A DNA stretch of 64,000 bases from Io17-Chloro-G2 sp965226825 (GTDB lineage: Bacteria > Chloroflexota > Dehalococcoidia > Lucifugimonadales > UBA3495), in NCBI GenBank assembly GCA_965226825.1, contig CBDDED010000003.1, positions 434,001 to 498,000 on the forward strand, in the 5' to 3' direction. The translations under genes and the position numbers were made by a program. Position 1 is the first letter of the stretch, and the number at the start of each line of letters is the position of its first letter. The notes beneath the pieces were generated by a model. It was not told the DNA's origin. It made no database searches and worked only from the letters and a program-made list of their open reading frames with translations. Positions 9,059 through 17,507 of the stretch are shown here, piece by piece.

Positions 9059-9070
9059 TTGGTCAGACCA
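9059..9070. promoter_or_regulatory. FadR/PdhR-type operator palindrome TTGGTCAGACCA
   Basis: TGGTCAGACCA (9060-9070) is a perfect inverted repeat of the TGGTnnnACCA type bound by many FCD-domain GntR regulators. It lies about 10-20 bases after the predicted transcription start and overlaps the first possible codon of the regulator itself. It therefore suggests autoregulation, with an effector that releases the repressor. Binding is inferred. Confidence 0.7.
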
Positions 9071-9865
9071 CTTAAAGAATTGCAAGTAGACCAAGTTAGA
9101 GTTCCAAAGATCAACGGTCGGCTGTACGAGGACATCGTCCAGCAGTTCCACGCGTTGGTCCAACAGGGTGAGTTGCAGCACGGCGCTCGCCTGCCCTCCG
9201 AGCGGGCCATGGCCGAGCAATTCAAAGTGAGCCGCAGTTCGGTCAGAGAGGCTCTGCGCTCTTTGGAGTTGCAGGGGTTGGTGGTCAGCAAGCGCGGTTC
9301 TGGAACCTTTGTGAACACTAACGACCTCGAATCTATGGTGTCCTTGTTGGCTACTACCCTCGGCGGCGGTCCCGGTGCACCCGAAACGCTCAGGGACATA
9401 TTCGAGATGCGCTGGATCTTGGAACCTCAGATAGCGGAAATGGCCGCCCTGCGGGCCAATCCTGAAGAAATGCTCAAGCTTTCGGAGATTTTGGAAGAAC
9501 AGGGGCAACAAATCTCCAACGGTGATACCGGCGTGGATGCCGACACCGCCTTTCATTTCGCCCTGGCATCGGCAACCCATAACGCCGCTCTGGTTAAGGT
9601 TATCAGCGCGGTGGCCGACATCCTCCGCGAGTCCAGGGACCAGAATTTCCAGGCCCCTGGCAGACCTAGGCGCTCCTTGGAGTCCCACGGGCAGATTCTG
9701 GACATGGTTCGGGCCGCCGATTCTATGGGAGCCCGCAAGGCAATGGAGCATCATCTCGCCGTGGTGGAGCCGGCCGAAGTCTACGTTTCCCGCTCGCCGG
9801 TTAATGGCGACGGCTCGTTGGCTTGGCGCTTTGGACGCAAGGCCGAATCTCAAGCTACCGAATAG
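9059..9865 (+). CDS. GntR-family (FadR/FCD subfamily) transcriptional regulator
   Basis: Encodes up to 268 residues. The N-terminal winged helix spans about residues 21-85, with RLPSERAMAEQFKVSRSSV and the wing SKRGSGTFV. The FCD effector domain spans about 100-245, with the metal/ligand residues D and H in DTAFHFALA, SLESHGQIL and KAMEHHLA. The TTG at 9059 lies inside the operator; TTG 9080 is an alternative, so the start is uncertain. The gene ends 25 bases before the oxidoreductase genes, has a strong promoter and an operator at its own start, and no terminator follows it. It probably controls the downstream enzyme in response to a small carboxylic acid such as oxalate or glyoxylate; the effector is inference. 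Confidence 0.9.
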   Translation: MVRPLKELQVDQVRVPKINGRLYEDIVQQFHALVQQGELQHGARLPSERAMAEQFKVSRSSVREALRSLELQGLVVSKRGSGTFVNTNDLESMVSLLATTLGGGPGAPETLRDIFEMRWILEPQIAEMAALRANPEEMLKLSEILEEQGQQISNGDTGVDADTAFHFALASATHNAALVKVISAVADILRESRDQNFQAPGRPRRSLESHGQILDMVRAADSMGARKAMEHHLAVVEPAEVYVSRSPVNGDGSLAWRFGRKAESQATE

Positions 9866-9890
9866 CTAATAAACAATAGGAGGAACCGCC

Positions 9891-11042
9891 ATGAGCACAG
9901 TAGCCGTGGAGGTGGTGTACCGGGGGATTTTCCAAAAGAGCCTGGCGCGAAACATCGTGCGTTCGATCGTGTTTGCCGCCAGGAAGGAGGGTAAGATCGG
10001 CACGGCTTTTGGTCGCTACGGCGACTCTCCCGAGCGGAACGGCATACCGGCGAAACAGTTCGCCATCGTGGCCGACAACCCGGAGGAGTTGGAAGAAAGC
10101 CTGGCCGTTTACGAGGCTTCCGAAGTTGACGTAACAATCAACGTCGACGACACCATGTGTAAAGGGGTCGAATCCTGGGCGTGGTACGGGCTGCAGCCGA
10201 TCAACCAGCTAACCAAGCCCAACGGAACCCTTCTCGTGACCTCGCGTCAAGAGACCAACGCCCTGGTGGAAGACATTCATCAAAAGGACTCTCCATACGG
10301 GTTGGCCGTGGTTACCGGGACACCCAGCTTCTCCGGGCTGTGGGTGTACAAAGACGACCACACCGACGTTCGTATCCTGGGAGCCCTGTGCCGGGTCTGT
10401 CCCCAGTTGGTCAGCCTGGGATCCATGCTGGAAGCCATCCAGGACCAGTGGCCCAGCGAAGTGAAACAGGCCTCGGCGCAGCGGGCCTACGACCGTACTT
10501 CGATACGGCCGGTGGAGCCTGGGGAAGGCAACACCGAAACACCCTTCAAGTTTGACCTCCCGGGCTGGACCCAAATGGAAGAGGGCCTGGTCATTCGAGG
10601 CATCGAGCAAGGGGGCGGGTTCCGGGGAGGCGAAGAGGGCTACGAGCCGGTGCGCAACTCGGTTTTCAAGAAGTTCAGCACCCGGTCCATGCGGCCGGTG
10701 ATCAACTTTGAGACCTGCATCAAGTGCACTCTTTGTTGGCTCCAGTGCCCCGACACCTGTTTCGATGTTACGCCCGACGGTCTGTACGATGCCAACATGG
10801 AATCGTGCTGCGGCTGCGGCGTGTGCGAGGCAGTGTGCCCAGTCCCTGATTGCGTGACCATGGTGAACGAGGCCGAGTTCAATGACAACAACAGCCAGTG
10901 GGAAATGTGGCAGCAGGATAAACCCAGCTACCAGCAGTGGATGACCTCCCTGGTAGAAAAGCAACAGACCCAGACCCGCACCCACGGCTTCCATCACGTT
11001 GGCGGATACGCGGAGGAGCTTTCCCAGGAGGACGCACAATGA
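9891..11042 (+). CDS. Oxalate oxidoreductase-type fused gamma-delta subunit (2-oxoacid:acceptor oxidoreductase)
   Basis: Encodes 383 residues; ATG 9891 follows AGGAGG. Residues 1 to about 190 are the gamma domain of 2-oxoacid:ferredoxin oxidoreductases (VEVVYRGIFQKSLARNIV, FGRYGDSPERNGIP, DDTMCKGVESW). The C-terminal part is a delta, 2x[4Fe-4S] ferredoxin domain with CIKCTLCWLQCPDTC (from about residue 276) and CCGCGVCEAVCPVPDC (from about residue 306). The ferredoxin clusters carry electrons from the TPP site to an external ferredoxin. Fusion of gamma and delta is the arrangement of the characterised oxalate oxidoreductase. Its stop codon overlaps the alpha-subunit start (ATGA), indicating translational coupling. 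Confidence 0.9.
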   Translation: MSTVAVEVVYRGIFQKSLARNIVRSIVFAARKEGKIGTAFGRYGDSPERNGIPAKQFAIVADNPEELEESLAVYEASEVDVTINVDDTMCKGVESWAWYGLQPINQLTKPNGTLLVTSRQETNALVEDIHQKDSPYGLAVVTGTPSFSGLWVYKDDHTDVRILGALCRVCPQLVSLGSMLEAIQDQWPSEVKQASAQRAYDRTSIRPVEPGEGNTETPFKFDLPGWTQMEEGLVIRGIEQGGGFRGGEEGYEPVRNSVFKKFSTRSMRPVINFETCIKCTLCWLQCPDTCFDVTPDGLYDANMESCCGCGVCEAVCPVPDCVTMVNEAEFNDNNSQWEMWQQDKPSYQQWMTSLVEKQQTQTRTHGFHHVGGYAEELSQEDAQ

Positions 11043-12262
11043 CCACCGTTCAAGACCAGTCTTCTGAAATCTCCCGGGAAGAGCTTATCAGTGGAAGCGA
11101 GGCGATTGCTATAGCCTGCTCCCTGGCCGATGTGGACGTCATAACCGCCTACCCCATCCGTCCCTACGATACGGTGATGCAGTACGTGTCCAAGCTCAAG
11201 GCCGACGGCGTGTTCGACTGCGATTTTATCGTCGCCGAAAGCGAACACTCCCAGTTTGAGATCGTCAAACACGCCTCAGCCGTGGGCGCCCGAACCTTCT
11301 GCGGCTCCAGCGGCGTCGGTTGGTTCTACGCCTTCGAAGCAATCACCGTCACCGCTGGGCTGCGAATGCCGGTTGTGGCCATGGTGGGCAACCGCGCGTT
11401 GGACGACCCCGGCGCCTTTGGCGTGGAGCACAACGACGCCATGGCGGTGCGGGACCTTGGTTGGATGCTCTATTGGGTAGCCACGGCGCAGGAAGCCATG
11501 GATATGGCGCTGATGGCCTGGCGGATTGCCGAAGACCCCACGGTCTTGCTGCCCTGCGCCCTTTCCTGCGACGGTTCATTCTTGACTCACTCCCAGGCCA
11601 TCGTGGAAGTGCCCACCGCCGCTCAAGTCGAAAGGTTCCTGCCTCCCTACAACCGGGGCCTGCTTCAGCTGCACCCGGACAATCCCATCACCGTTGCCCC
11701 CCAGGTCAACGAGGACTGGCTTATGGAAATGCGTCGCCAGTCCGACGAGGCCATGAAACGGTCGGTTGGAGTAATACAGAAAGCCTACCAGGAATTCAAG
11801 GATGAATTCGGTCGGGGCGACCCCAGTCCCTTCATCGAGGAATACATGGCTGAGGACGCCGACATCATCCTGGTGGGGATGGGAACGTTGGCCCTGCCCG
11901 TGAAGGTTGCTATTCGCCGGCTCCGAGAGCAGGGGACCAAGGTGGGATTCGTTCGGGTCAAGTTCTTCCGACCCTTCGCAACCGAGGAGTTGCGCCAGGC
12001 GTTGGGTCACAGCAAGGCGGTGTGCGTCATAGACCGGGACTACTCATACGGGTCGCCATCCTTCGGCGGCGTGCTGTTCACCGAACTGCGCTCGGCGCTG
12101 TACTCTTTGGAACAGCGGCCGCTTATGTTAAACTTCATTGCTGGCCTTGGCGGTCGTGAAATCCGAGTTCGAGACGTCAACAACATCGTGGAAATCGGCC
12201 AGCAGGCCGTGGCCACTGGGAACATCGAGCAAGAGACCACCTGGATAGGTGTGAGGGAGTAG
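11039..12262 (+). CDS. Oxalate oxidoreductase-type alpha subunit
   Basis: Encodes 407 residues; ATG 11039 overlaps the previous stop by four bases. It is the PFOR domain I/II subunit (pyrimidine-binding side of the TPP enzyme). In pyruvate enzymes the substrate loop reads YPITP; here it is AYPIRPYD with Arg41. NRALDDPGAFG supplies Arg119, Asp122 and Phe127. From memory of the Moorella oxalate oxidoreductase structure, oxalate is held by Arg31, Arg109, Asp112 and Phe117 of alpha; all four match here with a constant offset of ten. The enzyme should split oxalate to two CO2 and reduce ferredoxin. Substrate assignment is by motif, not assay. Confidence 0.88.
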   Translation: MTTVQDQSSEISREELISGSEAIAIACSLADVDVITAYPIRPYDTVMQYVSKLKADGVFDCDFIVAESEHSQFEIVKHASAVGARTFCGSSGVGWFYAFEAITVTAGLRMPVVAMVGNRALDDPGAFGVEHNDAMAVRDLGWMLYWVATAQEAMDMALMAWRIAEDPTVLLPCALSCDGSFLTHSQAIVEVPTAAQVERFLPPYNRGLLQLHPDNPITVAPQVNEDWLMEMRRQSDEAMKRSVGVIQKAYQEFKDEFGRGDPSPFIEEYMAEDADIILVGMGTLALPVKVAIRRLREQGTKVGFVRVKFFRPFATEELRQALGHSKAVCVIDRDYSYGSPSFGGVLFTELRSALYSLEQRPLMLNFIAGLGGREIRVRDVNNIVEIGQQAVATGNIEQETTWIGVRE

Positions 12263-12267
12263 ACGCC

Positions 12268-13257
12268 ATGACCACCGTTCAAGACTTGCCCCAGGTTAGA
12301 GGGGTCAAGAACATACCAGTAGAAGAGCAATTTACCTCCGGCCATCGCACCTGCCAGGGCTGCGAGTCGGCGCTGGTGATGCGGCTGATGATCAAGGCCG
12401 CCGGGCCCCGCACCATCGTGCTGGGCAGCACCGGGTGTATGTACGTGGCCAACACTACCTACTACAGCACGCCTTGGGTGGTGCCCTGGATGCACACCCA
12501 GTTGGGCTCTTCGGGATCGGCGGCTACCGGCACCGCTGCCGGCCTGGCATCGATGATGCGCAAAGGCAAGATGCAGCAGGAGCCGATCAACGTCATCGCG
12601 TTCTGCGGCGACGGCGGCGGAGCGGACATGGGCCTTTCCGCAATCTCCGCGGCATTGCAGCACGATGAGTACAATCTGCTGATCCTGATGTACGACAACG
12701 AGTCCTACGCCAACACGGACATTCAGGTCTCCGGCAGTTCACCCTGGGGAGCCAACTCCACGTTCAGCCCTCCGGGCAAGGTGCACCGCATCATGAACAA
12801 GCGGTGGAAGAAGAACACTGCCCCCATGCTGGCCGTAGGCCACCCCGATTGCCGCTACGTAGCCACCGCCTGTGGCTCCTACGGACTAGACTTCACCAAC
12901 AAGATTCGCAGGGCTCTGACCATCGGCGGGCCCACCTTCATCCACAGCATCGACCCCTGCCCCAAGGGTTGGGACTATGACCCCAAGTTCTCCCATGAGC
13001 TGGGCATGATCGCCGTGGAGACAGGGCTTTGGGTGCAATACGAGATTGTAGATGGCGAGCTGGTGCTCAACGGACCCAGCCGGGCCATCGCCCGGGGAAT
13101 CCGCCAGCGCAAACCGATCACCGATTACCTGGACCGGCAAGGCCGTTTTGCCCACATGACCGATGAAGACAAGAAGTTCTTCCAGGGAAAGGTGGACCGA
13201 ACCTGGGAGGAGTGGTGGTTGCCCGGCGTGATCCCCTTCAACCTGAGAGAGGACTAA
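12268..13257 (+). CDS. Oxalate oxidoreductase-type beta subunit (TPP-binding)
   Basis: Encodes 329 residues, five bases after alpha. It shows the TPP-binding motif GDGGGADMG followed by DNESYANT (Mg/TPP ligands). Cysteines for the third [4Fe-4S] cluster are in RTCQGCES, STGCMY and IDPCPKGW. Its first codons (MTTVQD) are identical to those of the alpha subunit, suggesting local copying of the start region or coincidence. With the gamma-delta and alpha proteins it completes a cytosolic 2-oxoacid:ferredoxin oxidoreductase. A strong terminator follows, closing the operon. Confidence 0.9.
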   Translation: MTTVQDLPQVRGVKNIPVEEQFTSGHRTCQGCESALVMRLMIKAAGPRTIVLGSTGCMYVANTTYYSTPWVVPWMHTQLGSSGSAATGTAAGLASMMRKGKMQQEPINVIAFCGDGGGADMGLSAISAALQHDEYNLLILMYDNESYANTDIQVSGSSPWGANSTFSPPGKVHRIMNKRWKKNTAPMLAVGHPDCRYVATACGSYGLDFTNKIRRALTIGGPTFIHSIDPCPKGWDYDPKFSHELGMIAVETGLWVQYEIVDGELVLNGPSRAIARGIRQRKPITDYLDRQGRFAHMTDEDKKFFQGKVDRTWEEWWLPGVIPFNLRED

Positions 13258-13290
13258 CCCCGGTCGTCTTCCGAGACATTGGATAGAATC

Positions 13291-13326
13291 AGCAGGTGCA
13301 CGGGATACCGTGCACCTGCTTTTTTT
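13291..13326 (+). terminator. Rho-independent terminator of the oxidoreductase operon
   Basis: A perfect 13-bp stem (13291-13303 with 13308-13320, AGCAGGTGCACGG and its complement) with loop GATA is followed by six T. It lies 34 bases after the beta-subunit stop. Confidence 0.95.
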
Positions 13327-13427
13327 GTCCGACTGGCCCCATTCCACGCCGGTTGTTCATTGACGACGTCATCACCAATGGATATTCTTATAATCAATAA
13401 ATGGAATCAGCCACCGGGAGGCGCCTT

Positions 13428-13793
13428 ATGGCTATTACTTTGAACCACACCATAGTTCCGGCCAAGGACAAGGAAGCGTCGGCGCGGCACTTCGCCAAGC
13501 TTTTCGGCCTCAGCTACGACGGCCCTGCCGGGCATTTCGCGCCGGTGCGGGTCAATGACACTTTAACTATGGACTTTGACGACCGGGACGTGCTGGAAAG
13601 CCACCATTACGCGTTCCACGTCAACGATGAAGAATTCGACCAGGTCTTTGGCCGCGTCAAGGCTGAGAACATTACCTATGGAAGCGGCCCGAGGGACTTA
13701 AACGACATGCAAATCAACACCCGCCGGGGAGGCCGGGGCTTCTACTTCAAAGACCTGGACGGCCACGTCCTGGAGTTGATGACCTATAACTAG
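13428..13793 (+). CDS. VOC (glyoxalase/bleomycin-resistance fold) protein
   Basis: Encodes 121 residues from ATG 13428, which has GGGAGG six bases upstream; an ATG at 13401 lies before that site and is unlikely. The pattern of a short VOC domain is visible: LNHTIVPAKDKEASARHFAKLFGLSY at the start, HHYAFHVND in the middle and GFYFKDLDGHVLELMTYN with the usual terminal Glu metal ligand. Substrate unknown; the family includes isomerases, extradiol dioxygenases and antibiotic-binding proteins. A -10-like TATAAT lies at 13389-13394 without a clear -35. Confidence 0.85.
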   Translation: MAITLNHTIVPAKDKEASARHFAKLFGLSYDGPAGHFAPVRVNDTLTMDFDDRDVLESHHYAFHVNDEEFDQVFGRVKAENITYGSGPRDLNDMQINTRRGGRGFYFKDLDGHVLELMTYN

Positions 13794-13959
13794 GGTGCCG
13801 GCAACCGTGCCAATGCAGCTACTACAGGCCAACAAGGCCTTGTCTTAATTTGTCAGCCCGCCGGCTCCCCTGGAGTCGGCGTCTGCTATCATTATCTTTG
13901 CCAACATCAGGAAACAGGCCGGGCCGGAATCAGACCAACCCGGCCCAGGAGCTCCGGTC

Positions 13960-14685
13960 ATGACGATAAAACCGACCTACACAATTCTGTCGGACATCGA
14001 CTACGACAGCCTCGATTTCAACCCCGACGAATTTGATGAACTGCCGGACGCCATGTTTCAAGACCCCATCATCGCCCGGATACGCTCCATTGTGGTCGGA
14101 CATGTCGAAAGACTCTATCCACCCGAAACGGTACTCCTCAGCAGCAACACCTCGGTCTGCTACAACCCCGCCAATCTGAACAATAGGGTCCTCCCCGACC
14201 TATACCTCGCATTTGACGTGGACGCCCTTGCGATCCGGAGAAGAAAGCTGTACTTGCCATGGGAAGTGGGCAAACCGCCGGACTTCGCTCTGGAGGTCGG
14301 CTCGGAGAGCACCTACCGGAACGACATGGGACCCAAACGAGATCTGTACGCCCGGATTGGCATCTCCGAATACTGGCGTTTTGACCCGACCGGCAGCGAA
14401 TACTACGGCCAACCCCTGACCGGAGAGCAGTTGATAAACGGGACCTACCGGCCCATCGAGCTCACCACCGAACCCGACGGCGTACTGAAGGGGTACAGCC
14501 CTATGCTGACACGGAGCCTGTGTTGGCGGGACGGGATGCTGGAACTCTACAATCCCGAGACCAGCAAATACCACCGCGACCTGACGCAGGCCGAGGCAGC
14601 GCTAAACGCCGAACGAATCGCCCGGCAAGCCGCCGAGGCCAGAATTCGGGAACTGGAAGAGGAACTCCGGCGCCGGCAGTTGTAG
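13960..14685 (+). CDS. Uma2 family (DUF820) predicted PD-(D/E)XK nuclease
   Basis: Encodes 241 residues with AGGAG eight bases before ATG. The core shows PDLYLAFDV, the PDFALEVGSEST strand, KRDLYARIGISEYWRFDPTG and GYSPML, the ordered marks of the Uma2 fold, in which Asp and Glu of the two PD motifs bind metal. The C-terminus (about 205-241) is an Arg/Glu-rich coiled coil. Uma2 proteins occur in many copies in cyanobacteria and Chloroflexota; their role is not settled. Confidence 0.88.
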   Translation: MTIKPTYTILSDIDYDSLDFNPDEFDELPDAMFQDPIIARIRSIVVGHVERLYPPETVLLSSNTSVCYNPANLNNRVLPDLYLAFDVDALAIRRRKLYLPWEVGKPPDFALEVGSESTYRNDMGPKRDLYARIGISEYWRFDPTGSEYYGQPLTGEQLINGTYRPIELTTEPDGVLKGYSPMLTRSLCWRDGMLELYNPETSKYHRDLTQAEAALNAERIARQAAEARIRELEEELRRRQL

Positions 14686-14786
14686 CACAATATGCTTCGA
14701 GATATTTTGGAAGGCTGCGGCTAGACAATCGTCCTACTACTGTATTTTCCCCACACGAGGCCTCAGCAGCATAGAACCCAAATAAG

Positions 14787-14810
14787 GGACCCGATACGCC
14801 GGGTCCTCTT
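14787..14810 (+). terminator. Weak terminator-like hairpin after the Uma2 gene
   Basis: A 7-bp stem GGACCCG (14787-14793) with CGGGTCC (14800-14806) and a 6-base loop is followed by only a short T-rich tail (TCTT). Confidence 0.4.
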
Positions 14811-14882
14811 CGCGTTCGGTGAATTCAGCGGGCAAGGACCGGTCGCTGCCGGTGGGCCTTGCGTGTGAATGAGCTTCCATAG

Positions 14883-16043
14883 TCAGACTTCTTCTTCGTA
14901 GGCCTCATTCTCCAGGTCATCCACTATGGGCGTGATTTCCTCGATGAATCGCCGCAACATTTCCGCAATCCTTTTGGCGAAGTCATCACCGAGGGTGTCA
15001 CTCCCCAAGTCTACTGTAATGCCGTTAGGGTCAGTTTGTTGTTCGGGATGCAAACTTATGCCGGCCAAGTTCTTGTCTAAATTTTCCAGCTTGTGTATGA
15101 ACTGAACGTTAGCAAGGTATGAACTTCCATCGTCCTGTGGCCACAAGTTAACCCGGTAGGACATGCCCCAATTGCTCCAACGTGGACGCGTATACCAAAA
15201 GTGGTAGTATCGCCTTTCATAATATTTGCCGGCCCATCTGCTTTTCCTGTCTGGCATAATTTCATCCGCTAACCCAACTATCGCCAAATCGTCAACTTGT
15301 CGCAGGAACGCCGTAATTTGGTCGTTACTGTGCAGCTTAAAGGTGGCTTGCAACTTCTCTCCAAGAGAGGTTCCACTCACGGAGGAAACCTGCCGGTTAT
15401 CCCCTATACCAACAACATACTTCTCTATCCCTGGTACTGGAATAATGATATTAGCCTGTATGTACAGCGAGCCGGTGTCTGTGTCCTGAAACGGCGTCAG
15501 GGAAACGCAAGTGATCAGGTTTTCACCGGGAGCCTTATCGTTCAGCCATAACGCGGCGGTGGTTACTTCCGGAGCAAATCGGTGACTGGCCAGGATGATG
15601 CGCTGGTCATTGTTCAGGGCATTAAGATCGTCGGCTCCAAGATGTTGCATAAGCTGATATTCTGCATCTTCCTGCGAGACCCCCTCATATTCGGCCATTA
15701 TTCTGATGATGTCGGTGGCCTCGGCCCTCCGGAAGTAACTGGCATACTTGATGGCCTGCCAATGGGCGTCGGCCCCGGTGTCGTCCCTCTTTAGTTCGAT
15801 GACTACCAGCTTCCCGTTGGAATCCACCGCCAGCAGGTCAAGCCTCTCGTTTGTCAAGTCGAACCCACTGAACTCTTTGCCGATTATCAGCAAATCTTCA
15901 CCAAGTATCCCTGGGTTTGCGGATACCCACTCTTGAATGTCTTTCCGCTCTCTTAAGCCCAAGCGGCTGAAATCCACTTCTTCAACCCGGTCGGACTCCC
16001 TACTTTCAGGGTTAACTCTGAACAACTGCGGTCCACTGGTCAT
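14883..16043 (-). CDS. PD-(D/E)XK nuclease-fold protein (NucS/DUF91-like N-terminal domain)
   Basis: Encodes 386 residues from ATG 16043, with GGAG six bases upstream; an upstream TTG (16061) is less likely. The N-terminal third holds the nuclease core: KDIQEWVSANPGILGEDLLII, RLDLLAVDSNGKLVVIELKRD (catalytic Asp and Glu-x-Lys) and QAIKYASYF. The C-terminal half, with WTRPRWSNWG-like aromatic-rich sequence and YYERRYYHFW, is unassigned. Similar proteins are found singly in many genomes, sometimes near restriction or defence genes; here the neighbours give no support for defence. The gene is convergent with the Uma2 gene. Confidence 0.75.
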   Translation of the reverse strand: MTSGPQLFRVNPESRESDRVEEVDFSRLGLRERKDIQEWVSANPGILGEDLLIIGKEFSGFDLTNERLDLLAVDSNGKLVVIELKRDDTGADAHWQAIKYASYFRRAEATDIIRIMAEYEGVSQEDAEYQLMQHLGADDLNALNNDQRIILASHRFAPEVTTAALWLNDKAPGENLITCVSLTPFQDTDTGSLYIQANIIIPVPGIEKYVVGIGDNRQVSSVSGTSLGEKLQATFKLHSNDQITAFLRQVDDLAIVGLADEIMPDRKSRWAGKYYERRYYHFWYTRPRWSNWGMSYRVNLWPQDDGSSYLANVQFIHKLENLDKNLAGISLHPEQQTDPNGITVDLGSDTLGDDFAKRIAEMLRRFIEEITPIVDDLENEAYEEEV

Positions 16044-16317
16044 TGCTATCTCCGGGCGCAATATTTTCCCAAGATTATTGGCCTCGGCTAGGACGGCGTC
16101 AAATCGGCGACGTCGCTTTCAGCGTTGGTGCTTGCGTCGTTGCAGAAGAGGAGTTGGCCAGCCTCTTCGGCGCTTCGGCCAATTGCCAGTCGCGCTTGCC
16201 AGCGGGGATTGTAGGGGTTAGAGTTGGGATGTTTTTCTCAAGCCCGTCTCTATGACTCCATCACTACGAACCCTGCTTGGAAGCCAGGGTCTAGACTTAA
16301 CGAATTCGGAGGCCCCC

Positions 16318-17418
16318 ATGGCCAACGATCCTTTCAACCTTTACGAGTACGAAGAAATCGCCAAGCTGAAGCTGCCGCACAATGACTGGGACACCATCGA
16401 TTCGGGCGCCATGGATATGTTCACCACCCGGCGCAACCGTACGGCGTTGGAGCAATTGACCCTGCGTCCCCGCTTTTTAAGAGATATTTCCCAACGTACA
16501 ATCTCGACAACGGTGTTGGGAACCGAGATCAGTATGCCGGTCATGCTGGCGCCGGCCGGCAGCCACATGCGGGCCCACCAGGACGGTGAGCTTGCCACCG
16601 CCCGGGGGGCAGGCTTGTCCGACACGCTGATGATGCTCAGCACCTCTTCCAATTACAGCATGGAACAGGTTTCTGAGGTTGCCACCGGACCGTTGTGGTT
16701 CCAGTTGTATCACCGGGGTTATGACCTGACCGAAATGCTGGTTCACCGGGCCGAGGAAGCCGGATTCAAGGCCATCGTCCTGACGGTGGATACCCCGGTG
16801 CCCAGCCCGAAGGAAGCCGACCTGCGCAACAACACCGTGCGGCCCGGAGATTTGGCAAACTTCCGCGGAGCGGACCGACCCAGCAACGAGATCAGCGGCA
16901 CCGACGAAACTCCCGGGTGGAACGTGTCCCAAACCACTCCTTTGACCTGGAAAGAATTGGAGTGGTTGAAGTCCTTGACCGAACTTCCCCTGGTGCTGAA
17001 GGGCATTCGCACCGCGGAAGACGCCCATGTTGCGGTTGAAAGCGGTGTAGACGGGATCCAGGTTTCAACCCACGGTGGCCGGCAGTTGGACATGACCATG
17101 GGAGCGGTGGAAATGCTTCCGGAAATCGTGGATGCGGCCAAGGGGCAGGCGGAAATTTACCTGGACTCGGGAATCCGGCGGGGCAGTGATGTGATCAAGG
17201 CGCTGGCCCTGGGGGCGCGAGCCGTGGCCATCGGCCGTCCACTGTTCTGGGGGCTGGCCGTCAACGGCCACTTGGGGGTTCACGGAGTCCTGGAGTTGCT
17301 GAGAGAAGAGGTTGACCGGGCGATGGCCTATTGCGGTCAGACCTCGGTCCAGGACCTGGAGCCGAATCTAATCAACATCCCCGACGGATGGGGTCCGGGT
17401 TCCAGGATGGCTCCCTAG
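16318..17418 (+). CDS. FMN-dependent alpha-hydroxyacid oxidase/dehydrogenase family protein
   Basis: Encodes 366 residues from ATG 16318, which has GGAGG five bases upstream. It is a TIM-barrel FMN enzyme of the glycolate oxidase/lactate dehydrogenase family: EEIAKLKLP, FQLYHRG, LTVDTP, LVLKGI, STHGGRQLD (catalytic His252 and Arg255) and GSDVIKALALGARAVAIGRP. Compared by eye with plant glycolate oxidase, the substrate Tyr24 is Thr26 here, Arg164 is Lys165, and the Asn before the catalytic His is Thr. It probably oxidises an alpha-hydroxyacid, but glycolate or lactate cannot be assumed. The electron acceptor is unknown. Confidence 0.9.
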   Translation: MANDPFNLYEYEEIAKLKLPHNDWDTIDSGAMDMFTTRRNRTALEQLTLRPRFLRDISQRTISTTVLGTEISMPVMLAPAGSHMRAHQDGELATARGAGLSDTLMMLSTSSNYSMEQVSEVATGPLWFQLYHRGYDLTEMLVHRAEEAGFKAIVLTVDTPVPSPKEADLRNNTVRPGDLANFRGADRPSNEISGTDETPGWNVSQTTPLTWKELEWLKSLTELPLVLKGIRTAEDAHVAVESGVDGIQVSTHGGRQLDMTMGAVEMLPEIVDAAKGQAEIYLDSGIRRGSDVIKALALGARAVAIGRPLFWGLAVNGHLGVHGVLELLREEVDRAMAYCGQTSVQDLEPNLINIPDGWGPGSRMAP

Positions 17419-17507
17419 CCGAGTGCAGTCACGCCGCTAGGCGCTCCAGACCCGGTTCGGGAGACTCGTTTTGCTAATCGGCGGGGTGGCCGGCAACCCA
17501 AGGTGGG

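Noticed and set aside
13360..13394. Promoter TTGACG to TATAAT before the VOC gene
   Set aside because: The spacer is 23 bases, too long for a sigma70 promoter; only the -10 is mentioned with the gene.
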